Positions 1-10,000 of a DNA stretch of 64,000 bases are shown in pieces; the first letter of the stretch is position 1, and every line of letters starts with the position of its first letter. Source of the stretch: Burkholderia pseudomultivorans (GTDB lineage Bacteria; Pseudomonadota; Gammaproteobacteria; Burkholderiales; Burkholderiaceae); the NCBI RefSeq assembly GCF_902499075.1, contig NZ_CABVPP010000007.1:1-64000 (forward strand), in the 5' to 3' direction. A program made the position numbers and the translations under genes. A model generated the notes under the pieces. That model was not told the DNA's origin and searched no databases. It worked only from the letters and a program-made list of their open reading frames with translations.

Positions 1-1000
1 CCGGTGGACAACGAACTGATGCCGGTCGAAGCCGAGGTGGACAACGACAGCACCGAGCTATTGGTCGAGCTAAGCCCGGTCGACAGCGAGCCGATCGAGC
101 TATTTGCCGACGACAACCCCGTCGAAGTCGACGACGAAAGCGAAGCGACGTTACTGTTGGTGGAACTGAGGCCGGTCGACAACGAGCTGATGCCGGTCGA
201 AGTCGAGGTGGACAACGACAGCACCGAGCTATTAGTGGAGCTCAGCCCCGTCGACAGCGAGCCGATAGAGCTGTTAGCCGACGAGAGCCCCGTCGAAGTC
301 GACGACGACAGCGAAGCGACGTTACTGTTGGTGGAACTGAGGCCGGTGGACAGCGAACTGATGCCGGTCGAAGCCGAGGTGGACAACGACAGCACCGAGC
401 TATTGGTCGAGCTAAGCCCCGTCGACAGCGAGCCGATCGAGCTATTCGCCGACGACAACCCCGTCGAAGTCGACGACGAAAGCGAAGCGACATTGCTGTT
501 GGTGGAACTGAGGCCGGTCGACAACGAGCTGATGCCGGTCGAGGTCGACGTCGACAGCGACAACACCGAGCTGTTGGTCGAGCTCAGCCCGGTCGAAAGC
601 GACCCGATCGAGCTATTGGCCGACGACAGCCCTGTCGAAGTCGACGACGACAGCGAAGCGACATTGCTGTTGGTGGAGCTGAGTCCAGTGGACAGAGAGC
701 TGATACCGGTCGAGGTCGACGTCGACAGCGACAACACCGAGCTGTTGGTCGAGCTCAGGCCCGTCGACAGCGACCCGATCGAGCTGTTCGCCGACGACAG
801 CCCCGTCGAAGTCGAGGACGACAGCGAGGCGACATTGCTGTTGGTGGAGCTGAGTCCGGTGGACAGCGAGCTGATGCCGGTCGAGGTCGACGTGGACAGA
901 GACAGCACGGAGCTGTTGGTCGAGCTCAGCCCGGTCGACAACGACCCGATCGAACTGTTGGCCGACGACAACCCCGTCGACGTCGACGAGGAAAGGCTGG
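1..1000 (-). repeat. Six 171-bp tandem repeats encoding adhesin stalk
   Basis: Equivalent points of the repeat fall at 34, 205, 376, 547, 718 and 889, an exact 171-bp (57-codon) period with no indels. Copies 1 to 3 are most alike; copies 4 to 6 share a second variant (GTCGACAGCGACAACACC form on the plus strand). The coding strand is minus and each unit reads as a Ser/Thr-rich stalk segment. The array continues past the window start, so copy number is a minimum. Confidence 0.9.
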
Positions 1001-2249
1001 CGATGCTCGAAGTCGTCGTGCTAGCGACCGAATACAACTGGCTGCCGTTGATCGCATCGGTGCTGGTGGCCGAAACCAGGCCCGCGGCGACGTTCTGCAC
1101 GCGTCGTTCCGCACCGACGGAGCCGACGCTGACGACCCCGCCGTTTGCAGCGCTGCCGGCGTAGCTGCCGAACGTCTGCCCGCCGATCGTCGTGCTGAGC
1201 ACGGTGCTGGTACCGCCAGTCGCGGTCGATGCTGTGCCGGTCGTCACCGCGCCCTGGCCGATTGCAACCGAACCCGTCACGTTTGCCGTAGCCCCCGTAC
1301 CGAACGCCGATGCGTTCGCGGCGGTCGCGGAGGCGCCCGCGCCGAAGGCGGTCGTATTGTTGGCCAATGCATTCGAGGTGTTGCCGAACGCAGCGGCATT
1401 GTTCCCCGTCGCCGTTGCGGCGTTGCCGAGCGCGGTGGCGGACAGGCCCGTCGCCGTTCCGGTCGTGCCCTGCGCATAGGCGCTCTGGCCGATCGCAACG
1501 TCGCCGTTGGACATCGTTCGAGCCGAATTGCCGAGCGCCATCGAATTGACGCCCACGCCGGCCGTGCTGGCGCCCAGTGCGACCGCACCGCTGGCGGCCG
1601 ACGTCGCGCCGTTGCCGATCGCGACGGACGACTGGCTCGACGCGGTGACCGACTGGCCGATCGCGATCGACTGGTTGCCGGTCGCCTGCGAGCCTGTCGC
1701 ACCGGCATGGCCGCCGATCGCGAGCGCGTCCGTGCCGGTGGCGAGTGCCTGGTCGCCGATTGCAACCTGCGAGCCGAGGCCGGTGGCCGTCGCGGTGGCG
1801 CCGATGGCCACCGGCGAGGTTCCCTGGCCCGAGTTGGTGCCGATAGCCTGAGCGCCCTGGCCGATTGCAATTGCACCGTTTTGCAAAGTCGAGTTCGACG
1901 TGCCGGCCGTTGCGTTGCCGATCGCGATCGCGCCGGCAACCGACGCGTTTCCGGTAGCGGTTGCGCCGTTGCCGATCGCGACCGCGTAAAGGCCCGACGC
2001 CGTGGAGGAGTACGACGATCCGGTACCGCCGCCGATTGCGACCGCACCGCTGCTCGCGGAAGATCGGGTACCCACCGTGTACTGCGCGTGCGCGACGTGG
2101 GTTACGCCTGCCCCGGTCGCGAGTACGGCCGCCACCACGGCCTTCGCCACAGCCGACTTGTTCGGCTTGCCGCGCGCGGTAGAAATTTCCGATGCAGCGA
2201 CCCAGGCCCCGAGTGCTTCGTTCCAGATCGAGCGGTATGTGCGGTTCAT
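1..2249 (-). CDS. Trimeric autotransporter adhesin (YadA-like), 3' part outside window
   Basis: Surface adhesin of the type Vc secretion family. The frame opens at ATG 2249, eight bases after a GGAGGTAG ribosome site, and runs unbroken to the window edge (749 codons visible, no stop). Residues 1-25 are an extended signal peptide region (start MNRTYRSIWN), followed by a hydrophobic stretch ending VAHAQ near residue 55. Residues about 60-360 are head repeats rich in VAIG/AIG motifs with ATATG spacers. About residues 380-402 form the neck, recognisable from ER..QNVAAG and STDAINGSQLY. From there to the edge is a stalk of STSTSTGISSLSTG-type repeats. The YadA anchor that would confirm export must lie beyond position 1. 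Family assignment is secure; the ligand is unknown. Confidence 0.93.
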   Translation of the reverse strand, partial: MNRTYRSIWNEALGAWVAASEISTARGKPNKSAVAKAVVAAVLATGAGVTHVAHAQYTVGTRSSASSGAVAIGGGTGSSYSSTASGLYAVAIGNGATATGNASVAGAIAIGNATAGTSNSTLQNGAIAIGQGAQAIGTNSGQGTSPVAIGATATATGLGSQVAIGDQALATGTDALAIGGHAGATGSQATGNQSIAIGQSVTASSQSSVAIGNGATSAASGAVALGASTAGVGVNSMALGNSARTMSNGDVAIGQSAYAQGTTGTATGLSATALGNAATATGNNAAAFGNTSNALANNTTAFGAGASATAANASAFGTGATANVTGSVAIGQGAVTTGTASTATGGTSTVLSTTIGGQTFGSYAGSAANGGVVSVGSVGAERRVQNVAAGLVSATSTDAINGSQLYSVASTTTSSIASLSSSTSTGLSSANSSIGSLSTGLSSTNSSVLSLSTSTSTGISSLSTGLSSTNSNVASLSSSTSTGLSSANSSIGSLSTGLSSTNSSVLSLSTSTSTGISSLSTGLSSTNSNVASLSSSTSTGLSSANSSIGSLSTGLSSTNSSVLSLSTSTSTGISSLSTGLSSTNSNVASLSSSTSTGLSSANSSIGSLSTGLSSTNSSVLSLSTSASTGISSLSTGLSSTNSNVASLSSSTSTGLSSANSSIGSLSTGLSSTNSSVLSLSTSTSTGISSLSTGLSSTNSNVASLSSSTSTGLSSANSSIGSLSTGLSSTNSSVLSLSTSASTGISSLST

Positions 2250-3279
2250 GCCCTGCTACCTCCAAATAAGCACGCAACACACCGGTCTCTTTCGTTAGAT
2301 GAATATGCCGGACGCTCGCGCGCATCTCAAAAATATCGCCGGAGTTTATTGGAGGGTGATTTTTGAGACTGCAAAGGAATGACAAATTGACGGTTTCGAA
2401 AGTCAAAAGATCGTTAATTGATCACATTTTGATGCAGCAGGCGGTAATGACTATGGAGGGTGTGAAAAGGTATTGTGTAAGAAGTTTTCCAAATCTGATC
2501 CACGATAGTTTTTCGTTTTAAATCAATAGGATGCTGGAAATATGTGGCTCGCAACAAGCATTATTCATATGAAGATGAAAGGAAATCGAAAGAGCAAACG
2601 TTTGCGCGTGTGGTAATTCTTTCGCGAATGTAATGTTTGCCGAGTGGCAGGTTCTGAATAAATAAGACCTCTCGTTGAGATTTTGAAATGTTCTCTATTA
2701 TCTAGATATATCAAATTTGTATGGATTGTATTTAATATAATAATTGATAAATCGTGGAATTCCGATTGTGCAGATTTGCGCATCGCCCTCCGTGCGATCG
2801 CCCGTGGGACGGGCCTCTCGAAGCGGTCCGTCTGGCGGATTTGTAAGAATTTGCTACCGAGATAGAGACATGACGCCGTCGATTTACCGTCAAATTTTCC
2901 GATTGGCGGAAACGGCTTTTTCGGCAAGTTTGCCGACGTACCGATTCGCTCGCCCCGACACCGTGCAAGATCCCGGACGGGTGAAAAGGGCGGGATGCGT
3001 CCGTGTCCGGGCGGCACGTAGTGCCCGAGGCGGGGGAGTCCGGTGAAGGGTCCGCGGCAGCCCGGGAAAACGAGCTTGAGGCCGAAGCCGCCGCGTTGCG
3101 CGGAGGCGCATGTGACCGGCGTGCGATCGCGAGCGGCGCCATCGGCTGCCAGTGGCCGATCGGCCCTGCGCAACCTGCGCCGTGGATCGTGAACAACCGA
3201 TCACGACACCTGATGCGGGATGAAAACCCAAACGGGCCGCCGCCGCCGGATCACGATCCGACCCCGGGGCCCGTCCAGC
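2250..3279. other. Intergenic region, AT-rich in its 2.28-2.88 kb part
   Basis: No convincing gene. The stretch of about 2290-2880 is strikingly AT-rich compared with the rest of the window (for example TTTAATATAATAATTGATAA near 2730), then composition returns abruptly to GC-rich. The open frames here lack ribosome sites and recognisable content. It holds the upstream control region of the adhesin; TTGAGA and CATATT spaced 17 bases on the minus strand around 2300-2335 are a possible but weak promoter. Confidence 0.6.
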
Positions 3280-4185
3280 CTATTTCTTCCGGATAAAGCG
3301 CAGCGCGAGGCGCGCCATGCGCGGGACGAAGGTCGGGCGCAACAGGCGCCCGTCGTAGCCGGCCATCCGCCGGTCGTTCTCCGACAGGCACAGTTCGATC
3401 AGTTCGCGCGGATCGAGCGCGTCGCCGACGGCGGCCGTGCCCGTCGCCGGGAAGTTTGCGTCATGCGCGACGCCGTCGGCGTCGATGCCGCGCGCGATGC
3501 CGATGCGCTCCCATACCAGGAACGCCCACACGGCCGCGACGCGCGCAAAGAACCACGGCCGGCGCCACCAAGGCATGTTGCGCCAGTACCATGCGAACCA
3601 GTTGACGAAGAACAGGATGTGGCGGCCTTCTTCCTGGATCACCGGCTCGAAGGTGTCGACGAGTTCGGGCGGGAAGTAGCCGGAGCGCTGCGCGGAGCGG
3701 AACAGCCCGAACGCGAAGAAGCTGTCGATGCATTCGCTGAAGCCCGTCACCATCCACGACCACTCGGGATCCTTCGGCGCGGGATAGGCCGGCTCGGGCG
3801 CGAGCTTGATGCCGTACGCGTCGACCAGCTTCGACAGGACGACCTTGTGGCGCGCTTCCTCGCTGCCGTCCATGTCGAGCGCCTGCCGCAGCAGCGGATC
3901 GTCGACGGTCGCCGCGAACGTCGCGACGCGGATCGATGCGCGCCCTTCGGTCTGGACCGCGATGTCCCAGATCGGCAGCGACGTGAGCCGCTCGAGCTCG
4001 TTCGGCTTGAGCGGCGGCCAGTCGATCACGGCCGGCTTGTACGGGTTGTGTGTATCGAGCAGCATGCGGCAGAACATCTGCTTGTGCGCATCGGAACCGA
4101 TCCGGACCGGACCCGTTCTCTCGAAAGTCCAGTTGCGCATCGCGTGATCTGCTGCTGCATGCTCTTCGTGCAGCGTGTCAGTCAT
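3280..4185 (-). CDS. Ferritin-like diiron domain protein
   Basis: A 301-residue soluble protein with the four-helix diiron pattern: E80, then E110-x2-H113 in SEEARH, E151 in FSECID, and E186-x2-H189 in QEEGRH. These spacings match ferritin-like oxidoreductases that bind two irons; the substrate is unknown. A W/F-rich amphipathic segment follows (about residues 191-230, NWFAWYWRNMPWW), suggesting membrane contact. Members are annotated in Burkholderia as ferritin-like domain proteins; an AurF-like N-oxygenase or a desaturase-like enzyme are alternatives. It stands alone, with no same-strand partner close by on either side. Confidence 0.8.
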   Translation of the reverse strand: MTDTLHEEHAAADHAMRNWTFERTGPVRIGSDAHKQMFCRMLLDTHNPYKPAVIDWPPLKPNELERLTSLPIWDIAVQTEGRASIRVATFAATVDDPLLRQALDMDGSEEARHKVVLSKLVDAYGIKLAPEPAYPAPKDPEWSWMVTGFSECIDSFFAFGLFRSAQRSGYFPPELVDTFEPVIQEEGRHILFFVNWFAWYWRNMPWWRRPWFFARVAAVWAFLVWERIGIARGIDADGVAHDANFPATGTAAVGDALDPRELIELCLSENDRRMAGYDGRLLRPTFVPRMARLALRFIRKK

Positions 4186-4279
4186 GGCTGTTGTTATGCG
4201 ATTACGGATCGAAAGATTCTCACATAGCTTCCGTATTCGCGTATTTTCGTGCGGCCATGCGCACGCCGCACCCGACGCG

Positions 4280-4498
4280 TCAGGCGTGCGTGTCGACCCA
4301 GAGGCGCCCCCAGCGGGACGCGTAGGCGAGCGCGTGCTCCTCCTCGAAGAAGAAGTCGATCGCGTCGAACGAAACGGCGCGTGACGACGGGCCGCCGCTC
4401 GCCTTCTCGATCGTCAGGTTGGCGGCGAACAGCCCGTTCGGCAGCCGGGCGGCAGCGGGGGCGACTTCGTAGCCCTTGTAGCGGATCGTGCGGTTCAT
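4280..4498 (-). CDS. Small conserved hypothetical protein
   Basis: A 72-residue protein if started at ATG 4498 (MNRTIRYKGYEVAP). A longer version from a TTG at 4576 is possible but the extra residues look non-coding. It contains alternating charged and aromatic positions (FDAIDFFFEEEHAL) and no signal peptide or membrane segment. I do not recognise a characterised family; short proteins of this look recur in Burkholderia next to unrelated genes. No clear ribosome site precedes either start. Confidence 0.55.
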   Translation of the reverse strand: MNRTIRYKGYEVAPAAARLPNGLFAANLTIEKASGGPSSRAVSFDAIDFFFEEEHALAYASRWGRLWVDTHA

Positions 4499-4722
4499 GG
4501 CTTGCGCGAAGAAGGTTCGGGCTTTCAGCGTACGAAAACCCGCGGCCCGCGTGAACCAATCTTTCGGCCAATGCAAATCAGGTGGCGGGCAGAATCTTTA
4601 TCGGCGGTCGGGCGCGTGTGCGTTGACGTCGGCGGGGCGGCATCCGCGGGAGTGGGCCGCATATGCGCCACCCGCGCGGGCGAACGTCGTCGGCCGGGCG
4701 CGGGCGGCGGGAAGGCGGGGCG

Positions 4723-5376
4723 TTACTTGTTGTTGGCGATCTTCAGCACGGGCGCGAGCGCGTCGACCGACGCCGCATGCGACGCCGCGCGATGCGACGC
4801 GAAGGCGAGCGCGAATTCGGCGGCCTGCGCGCCGACCGTTTCGAGCTGTGCGACCACTTTCGGGTCCGAGCAGCTGTCGGCGCTGTCGAAGCGCGTTTCG
4901 AGCGTGTTGACGGTGGCGCCGAACGGCGTCGGCCAGCCGCGCAGCGCGTGCACGATCGAGCGCAGCGAAGTCAGCACGGTGCCGGCCGCCTGCCAGCCGT
5001 AAGCGGTGACGATCAGGCCGACCGCGCGGCCGTCGAGGTAGGGGCGCTCGTCGGCGCGCAGTTCCTCGAGCGTGTCGAGCGCGTTCTTCACGAGGCCCGA
5101 GACACCGCCGTGATAGCCGGGCGTCGCAATGATGATCGCGTCGGCCTCGCGCACCGCGTCGATCAGCTCGCGCTGCGCGTCGGTCAGCGTCTTGTGCTCG
5201 GGGGCGTAGTGCGGCAGCGTGTGCAGGAACGGGCCGTCGAACAGGCGCGTGCGCGCGCCGGCTGCCTGCGCGCCGCGCAGTGCGAACGACAGCGCGCGTT
5301 CGGTCGACGACGCTGCGCGGGTGGTGCCGCCGATGCCGACGACGAACGGGCGGCGGTGTTGATCGAATGCAGTCAA
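4723..5376 (-). CDS. NADPH-dependent FMN reductase family flavoprotein
   Basis: A 217-residue flavodoxin-fold enzyme. The N-terminal phosphate loop GIGGTTRAASSTERAL (about residues 14-29) binds the FMN phosphate, and TPGYHGGVSGLVKNALD (about 85-101) is the family's second FMN-contact loop. Such enzymes transfer hydride from NAD(P)H to FMN, quinones, azo dyes or metal oxyanions; the real acceptor cannot be read from sequence. It has a C-terminal helix rich in Ala (residues 185-217). Reads as a single-gene unit. Confidence 0.85.
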   Translation of the reverse strand: MTAFDQHRRPFVVGIGGTTRAASSTERALSFALRGAQAAGARTRLFDGPFLHTLPHYAPEHKTLTDAQRELIDAVREADAIIIATPGYHGGVSGLVKNALDTLEELRADERPYLDGRAVGLIVTAYGWQAAGTVLTSLRSIVHALRGWPTPFGATVNTLETRFDSADSCSDPKVVAQLETVGAQAAEFALAFASHRAASHAASVDALAPVLKIANNK

Positions 5377-5538
5377 GGGGCGCTCCTCAGCGATGGCTTG
5401 CCCGGCTAAGCACAGGCTTAAAACAGCATGGTAACGACCCCGTCGCCGCTGTGAAAACGACTTTTCGTTCTATCGATATGCGGTGCGGGCAGGTCGATCG
5501 TGCGTGCGGCGGCGCAGATCGATAGCAGAAATGCTTGG

Positions 5539-5567
5539 TTGGGATCGCATCTCGTCGTCGATATGAT
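5539..5567 (+). promoter_or_regulatory. Sigma-70-like promoter of candidate small RNA
   Basis: TTGGGA (5539-5544) and TATGAT (5562-5567) are separated by exactly 17 bases, matching four and five of six consensus positions. The start of transcription would fall near 5574. The two annotated neighbours are both on the minus strand, so this plus-strand promoter does not serve either. Confidence 0.5.
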
Positions 5568-5573
5568 GAATCC

Positions 5574-5641
5574 GTCTCCTCCATGATGTCTCTACTGACA
5601 TGGGTTGGCCCCGCCGCGCGGATGCAGGCGGGGCTTTTTTT
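5574..5641 (+). ncRNA. Candidate small RNA, about 68 nt
   Basis: Defined by a consensus-like promoter at 5539-5567 and a strong intrinsic terminator at 5608-5641 on the plus strand, in a gap between two minus-strand genes. The unpaired 5' part (about 5574-5607) is CU-rich and would be free for base pairing. It contains an ATG, so a leader-peptide reading exists, but that frame runs through the terminator. No known family could be assigned by eye. Confidence 0.45.
5608..5641 (+). terminator. Intrinsic terminator
   Basis: GCCCCGCC (5608-5615) pairs perfectly with GGCGGGGC (5627-5634), loop of 11, followed directly by seven T residues. It works only on the plus strand because the minus-strand exit lacks a T run. 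Confidence 0.75.
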
Positions 5642-5655
5642 CGTTCCGCGCAAGC

Positions 5656-7020
5656 TCACTCGTCGTCGCCGCGCGGATTGCCGCTGCCGCGCGCGAGTCG
5701 CCACGCGATCGTGCCGAGCACGCCGACTGCGGCGACCAGCGCACCCCACAGCACGTAGCGGCGCTTCGCGTCGGTATCGACGTCGACCGGTGCCGGCGGG
5801 GGCGCCGCGACTGGCAGTGCGGCGCCGACGCGCGCGGGCCGGACCTCGGGCGCCATGCCGACCAGCAGTGCGTCGCGCCCCACCGCCGACGACACCAGCG
5901 ACGCATTGCCGACGCCGAGCGTGAACGGCGGCGCGCCGCGCGCGACGAAGGTCAGCGCGGCCGGATGCCAGCCGAACGAGATGGCCGGCTGGCCGCTGCC
6001 GAGCCCGCCGTTGCGCATGTCGACGACGAGCCGCCAGGTGCGATCCGTATTTGCGGCGAACGCGAGCGGCGGATTGCGCTGCTCGCCGGCCTTGCCCTGC
6101 AGCCGGAACAGCACGGCGTCCGCGACGTCGCGCCACGGCGTCTGCGCGTTCGGACGGCTCTGCAAAGTCGCGCGCGCGACGGTGTTCGGCTGCGGCAGGT
6201 CGATGCGCAGCCGGTCGACCGGATACGCGCCGTCGGTTTCGAACCGGTATTCGCCCGTCGCGTCGCCGGTCCGCACGTGCACGGCATTACGCCATTGGCG
6301 CGGCACGGCCGCGGCGTCGGTTGCGCGCGCGTCGCGCGGATGCGTTTCGATCTCGATCGACGCGATCGCGGGCGCGCCGTCGAGCCAGTTCAGCCGCAGA
6401 TAGCGCGGCGCGGCGCCGTCGAGCGCGATGCGCTCCTGCACCAGCATCGCGTCGCCGCGACCGACCTTCAGCAACTGCGTATCGCCGAGCAGGCGCCAGC
6501 TTCGCAGGTCGTCGCTGGCTTCGACGGCGACGCGCCCCTGGTAGCTGTCGTCGCTCACGTGCACGAGCAGCGCGTCGGGCTGGCCGTCCGCATGCGACAG
6601 GTCGACGAGATCCGCGCCGCGCTTCGCGCGCGACGGTGCGACGACGGCGGCCCGCAACGAGCCGTCGGGCCCGACCGACACGCCGAGCGGCGCGTGGCCG
6701 TCGTCGGCGCGGGCGGCCGGCAGCGGAAACCAGTGCACCGGAACACGCGACGGCGGCGCTGCCGGCGTCGCGGCGGCCGGCGCGTCGAGCGAATACGGCA
6801 CCGGCTCGCCCGCGCCGTTGAACACGCGCAGGTCGCCGAGATCGTCGCGCCGGCTCGCCGCATAGACGGGCTGCGGCACGGTCAGCTGGTAGTACGCGGC
6901 GCTGCCGTCGAGGTCGAGCGCAAAACGCTGTTCGACGCGCTCGGCGGGCGGCGCGCCGTCGGCCGCCGCCGCGAACGACGCCAGCAGGCTCAGTCCGAGC
7001 AGGGCGGCAAGCGGCTTCAT
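5656..7020 (-). CDS. DUF3999 family exported membrane-anchored protein
   Basis: A 454-residue protein starting at ATG 7020 (MKPLAALLGLSLLASFAAAA, a signal peptide). The ATGA overlaps the stop of the upstream DUF2339 gene by four bases, so the two are translationally coupled. The body is beta-rich and periplasmic in character (residues about 25-410), and one membrane helix sits at the C-terminus (YVLWGALVAAVGVLGTIAW) before a short charged tail. Family DUF3999 is usually found beside DUF2339; the function is unknown. A larger in-frame extension upstream is a shadow of the DUF2339 gene and was excluded. Confidence 0.85.
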   Translation of the reverse strand: MKPLAALLGLSLLASFAAAADGAPPAERVEQRFALDLDGSAAYYQLTVPQPVYAASRRDDLGDLRVFNGAGEPVPYSLDAPAAATPAAPPSRVPVHWFPLPAARADDGHAPLGVSVGPDGSLRAAVVAPSRAKRGADLVDLSHADGQPDALLVHVSDDSYQGRVAVEASDDLRSWRLLGDTQLLKVGRGDAMLVQERIALDGAAPRYLRLNWLDGAPAIASIEIETHPRDARATDAAAVPRQWRNAVHVRTGDATGEYRFETDGAYPVDRLRIDLPQPNTVARATLQSRPNAQTPWRDVADAVLFRLQGKAGEQRNPPLAFAANTDRTWRLVVDMRNGGLGSGQPAISFGWHPAALTFVARGAPPFTLGVGNASLVSSAVGRDALLVGMAPEVRPARVGAALPVAAPPPAPVDVDTDAKRRYVLWGALVAAVGVLGTIAWRLARGSGNPRGDDE

Positions 7021-10000
7021 GGGGTGTCTTCGCGATGGGCCGCGGCCTTCGGCGGCAGCGGCGAGAAATAACCGATCAACAGCAGCAGCACGCCGATGCC
7101 GATGAACGACACGATGCGTTCGATGCCCGTCACGTGCGACAGGTCGAACAGGAACAGCTTGACGACGGTCAGCGCGAGCAGCGCGGCGCCGACGAACCAC
7201 AGCGGACGCAGCCCGCGACGCGTCGCCCAGATCATCGTCGCGAGCGCGCAGAGCGTCCAGTACACGGACACCGACGCCTGCACGAGCGTCGATGCCGCCA
7301 TCGCGCCGAATGCGTACGGCACGCCGGTCCAGTGATGCAGCGTGCGCAGCAGGATGGCGTTCAGCCACAGGAACGCGGTGGCGCCGGCAGCGCTCAGCAG
7401 TTCGACGCGATAGTTGTCGAACGACCAGCCGAAGCGGCGCACGCGCACGAACCACGACACCGCGAGCGCATAGACGACCACCAGCACCAGATCGAGCGAA
7501 TTGAACAGCGGCACGCGCGCCCAGCTTCCGCCGTCCTGCGTGAAGTTCGCGTAGAAGGTCCACACCCACATCACGACGACGAGCGGCAGCGACGCGAGCG
7601 CGCACACGCGCGCGATGCCGTCGCGGCGCGTCAGCCACATCCCGGCGAACGCAAACAGGCTCCAGCCGACCATGAACACCTGCTGCAGGCCGAACGACGC
7701 GAGCACCGTATCGACGTCGTAGGGCAGGTGGAAACGGTGATGCAGCGTGCGCAGCATCAGCGCGTTGAACCACAGGAACACGGTCGCGATCGCCGCGAAG
7801 TCGACGACGCGCGGATGCCATCCGATGCCGAGCGATTTCAGCCGGCGCAGCCACGCCGCGATCGCGACGAACACGAGGCCCTGCGCGACGTCGAGCGGAT
7901 TGAGCAGCGGCAGCCAGAACAGCGGCGACGCGTCGCCGTCGCTGGTCACGCTGGCGATGCTCCACGCCCACAGCAGCATGGCGAGCGGCGCCGCGCCCCA
8001 CACCTGGTACGCGCGCGGAAACGCTGCGACGGGCCAGCGCAGCCGCGAGCCGGGGCCGGACACCAGCAGGAGCAGCGCGCCGAAGCCGTATGCCCATGCG
8101 CTCCAGCTCCATGCGCCTTCGGGCACGAACGTGCGCAGGCGCCAGAACCCTTCGAGCGACAGCAGTCCGCACAGCGTCCAGAACATCAGCGTATGCAGCG
8201 GTGCGATCAGGCTGGCCAGCAGGCCGGCGACGTGGCTGCGCGCGGGAGCCGCAGCATCCTTCGCGGCGGCGTCGGTGGTGCCGTCGCGCGACTGACGCCA
8301 CAGCAACGCATAACACGCGATCACGGCGATCGGCCACGCGAACGCGCCCATGCCCGACAGCGGCGCTTCGTGCGCTTCGTATGCACGCACCGCGAGCAGC
8401 GCAAGCACCGGCGTCAGCGCCAGCGCGGGCCATTCGGCGAGCGGCCATGCGAGCCGGCGGCGCGCGACGTGTGCGAGCCATGCGGTGCCGGCCGCGAACA
8501 GCGCGATCGCATCGACGACGAAGCGGTCGGCATGCAGATCGACGTGCCGGCTCGCGTACAGCAGGATTTCATGAAGGCCGCCGCTGATCCACCACAGCAA
8601 GCCCCACGCGGCGGCCGCGGCGCCGATCTCGGGCGCCCACGCACGCCATGCGCGCGCCTCGTCGCGCCCGTGCAGCCACCAGCCCGTAAACAGGCCGGCG
8701 AGCGCGATCAGCAGCATCGCGATATAGGCGCTGTTGAGCACCGGCAGCGCGTTCGCATCGCTCGGTCCGAGCAGGCTCGTGAAGAACGCGCCGGCGGCCG
8801 CGACCTGCATCAGCAGGCCGAAGCAGAACGGCGCGAGGCGCTTCTCGCGCACCGCGATCCAGACCAGCGCCGCGCCCTCGATCGCCCAGGCCGCGCTGGT
8901 CGTCGGGCCGGAAAAGGCGAGCGGCACCGCGAGCGTCGCGAAGATCACCGCGAGCGCGAGCATCGCTTCGAACAGCAGCGCGAGGCGCGCGCGCCGCCGC
9001 GCGAGCCACGCGGCGACTGCGACGTAGAACGCCGACAGCGCGACGGCGCTCCACGCGAGCCCGAACGGCATGTCCTTCACCAGCGCGGCCTGCAGCGCGG
9101 TCGCGACGATCGGCGTGCCGAACACGAGCGTGCCGTCCACGTAGTGCCGGAGCGCCAGTTCGCGACGCACCGCGTACAGCAGCGCGATGCCCACGTACAT
9201 CAGGAAGAACAGCAGCAGAAACGGTTCGGTGCTGGCGAACAGCGCGGGGCGGTATGCGGTCACGCCCCATGCGGAGCCGATCGTGAAGGTGAACACGAAG
9301 CCGAGCAGGTTCAGCGGCCGCCATGCCTTGAACCACGCGATCGCGAAGATGCCTGCGTTCAGCAATGCGTAGTAACTGAACAGCGCGACGTGGCTGCCGT
9401 GGCCGGTCGACAGCAGCACCGGCGCGAGAAAGCCGCCGGCGCTGCCCATGAACGCGAGCGGCAGCGCATTCTGCTTGACCGCGAGGAACGCGCTCAGTGC
9501 GCAGACCGCGACCATCAGCGGGAACGCCGCGCCGACGGGCAGCAGCGCATAGAGCTTGGTCGCGGCGAAGATGGTCAGGTACAGGATGCCGACGCCGCCG
9601 CCTTGCAGCACGAGGCCGTATGCCGCGCGGCGCGCGCGCATGCGCCAGCCGAGCGCGAGCAGCGCGGCCGCGCCGAGCGCCGTGCCGGCGAGGCGGAATT
9701 CGATCGGCAGCAGGTTGTTGTCGGCCGCGTACTTGAGCAGGAACGCGACGCCGAAGAACAGCACGATGATCCCGACGCGCACGACCGTGTTGCCGCCGAG
9801 CAGCCAGTCGCGCGCGGCGCGGAATGCGCGTTCGGCAAAACCGGGTTCATGCGGCACGGGCGCGGCAGGGCGCGGCGGTGTGGCGGGCACCGGAGCGGCG
9901 GCGGGGCTTTCGTTTGTGCGTGGTGTTGCGGCCGGAACCGGTGTCGCGTGCGGTGTGGGCGTCGGCGCGGGCGCCGATGCGGAAGCCGGCGCAGCTGCCG

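Noticed and set aside
4-1164. A 386-codon acidic repeat protein on the plus strand
   Set aside because: It is the complement of the adhesin stalk repeats. The minus frame continues into a proper signal peptide, head and neck, so the plus frame is a by-product.
3003-3296. A 97-codon open frame downstream of the AT-rich region
   Set aside because: No ribosome site, no recognisable content, and it runs into the end of the ferritin-like gene.
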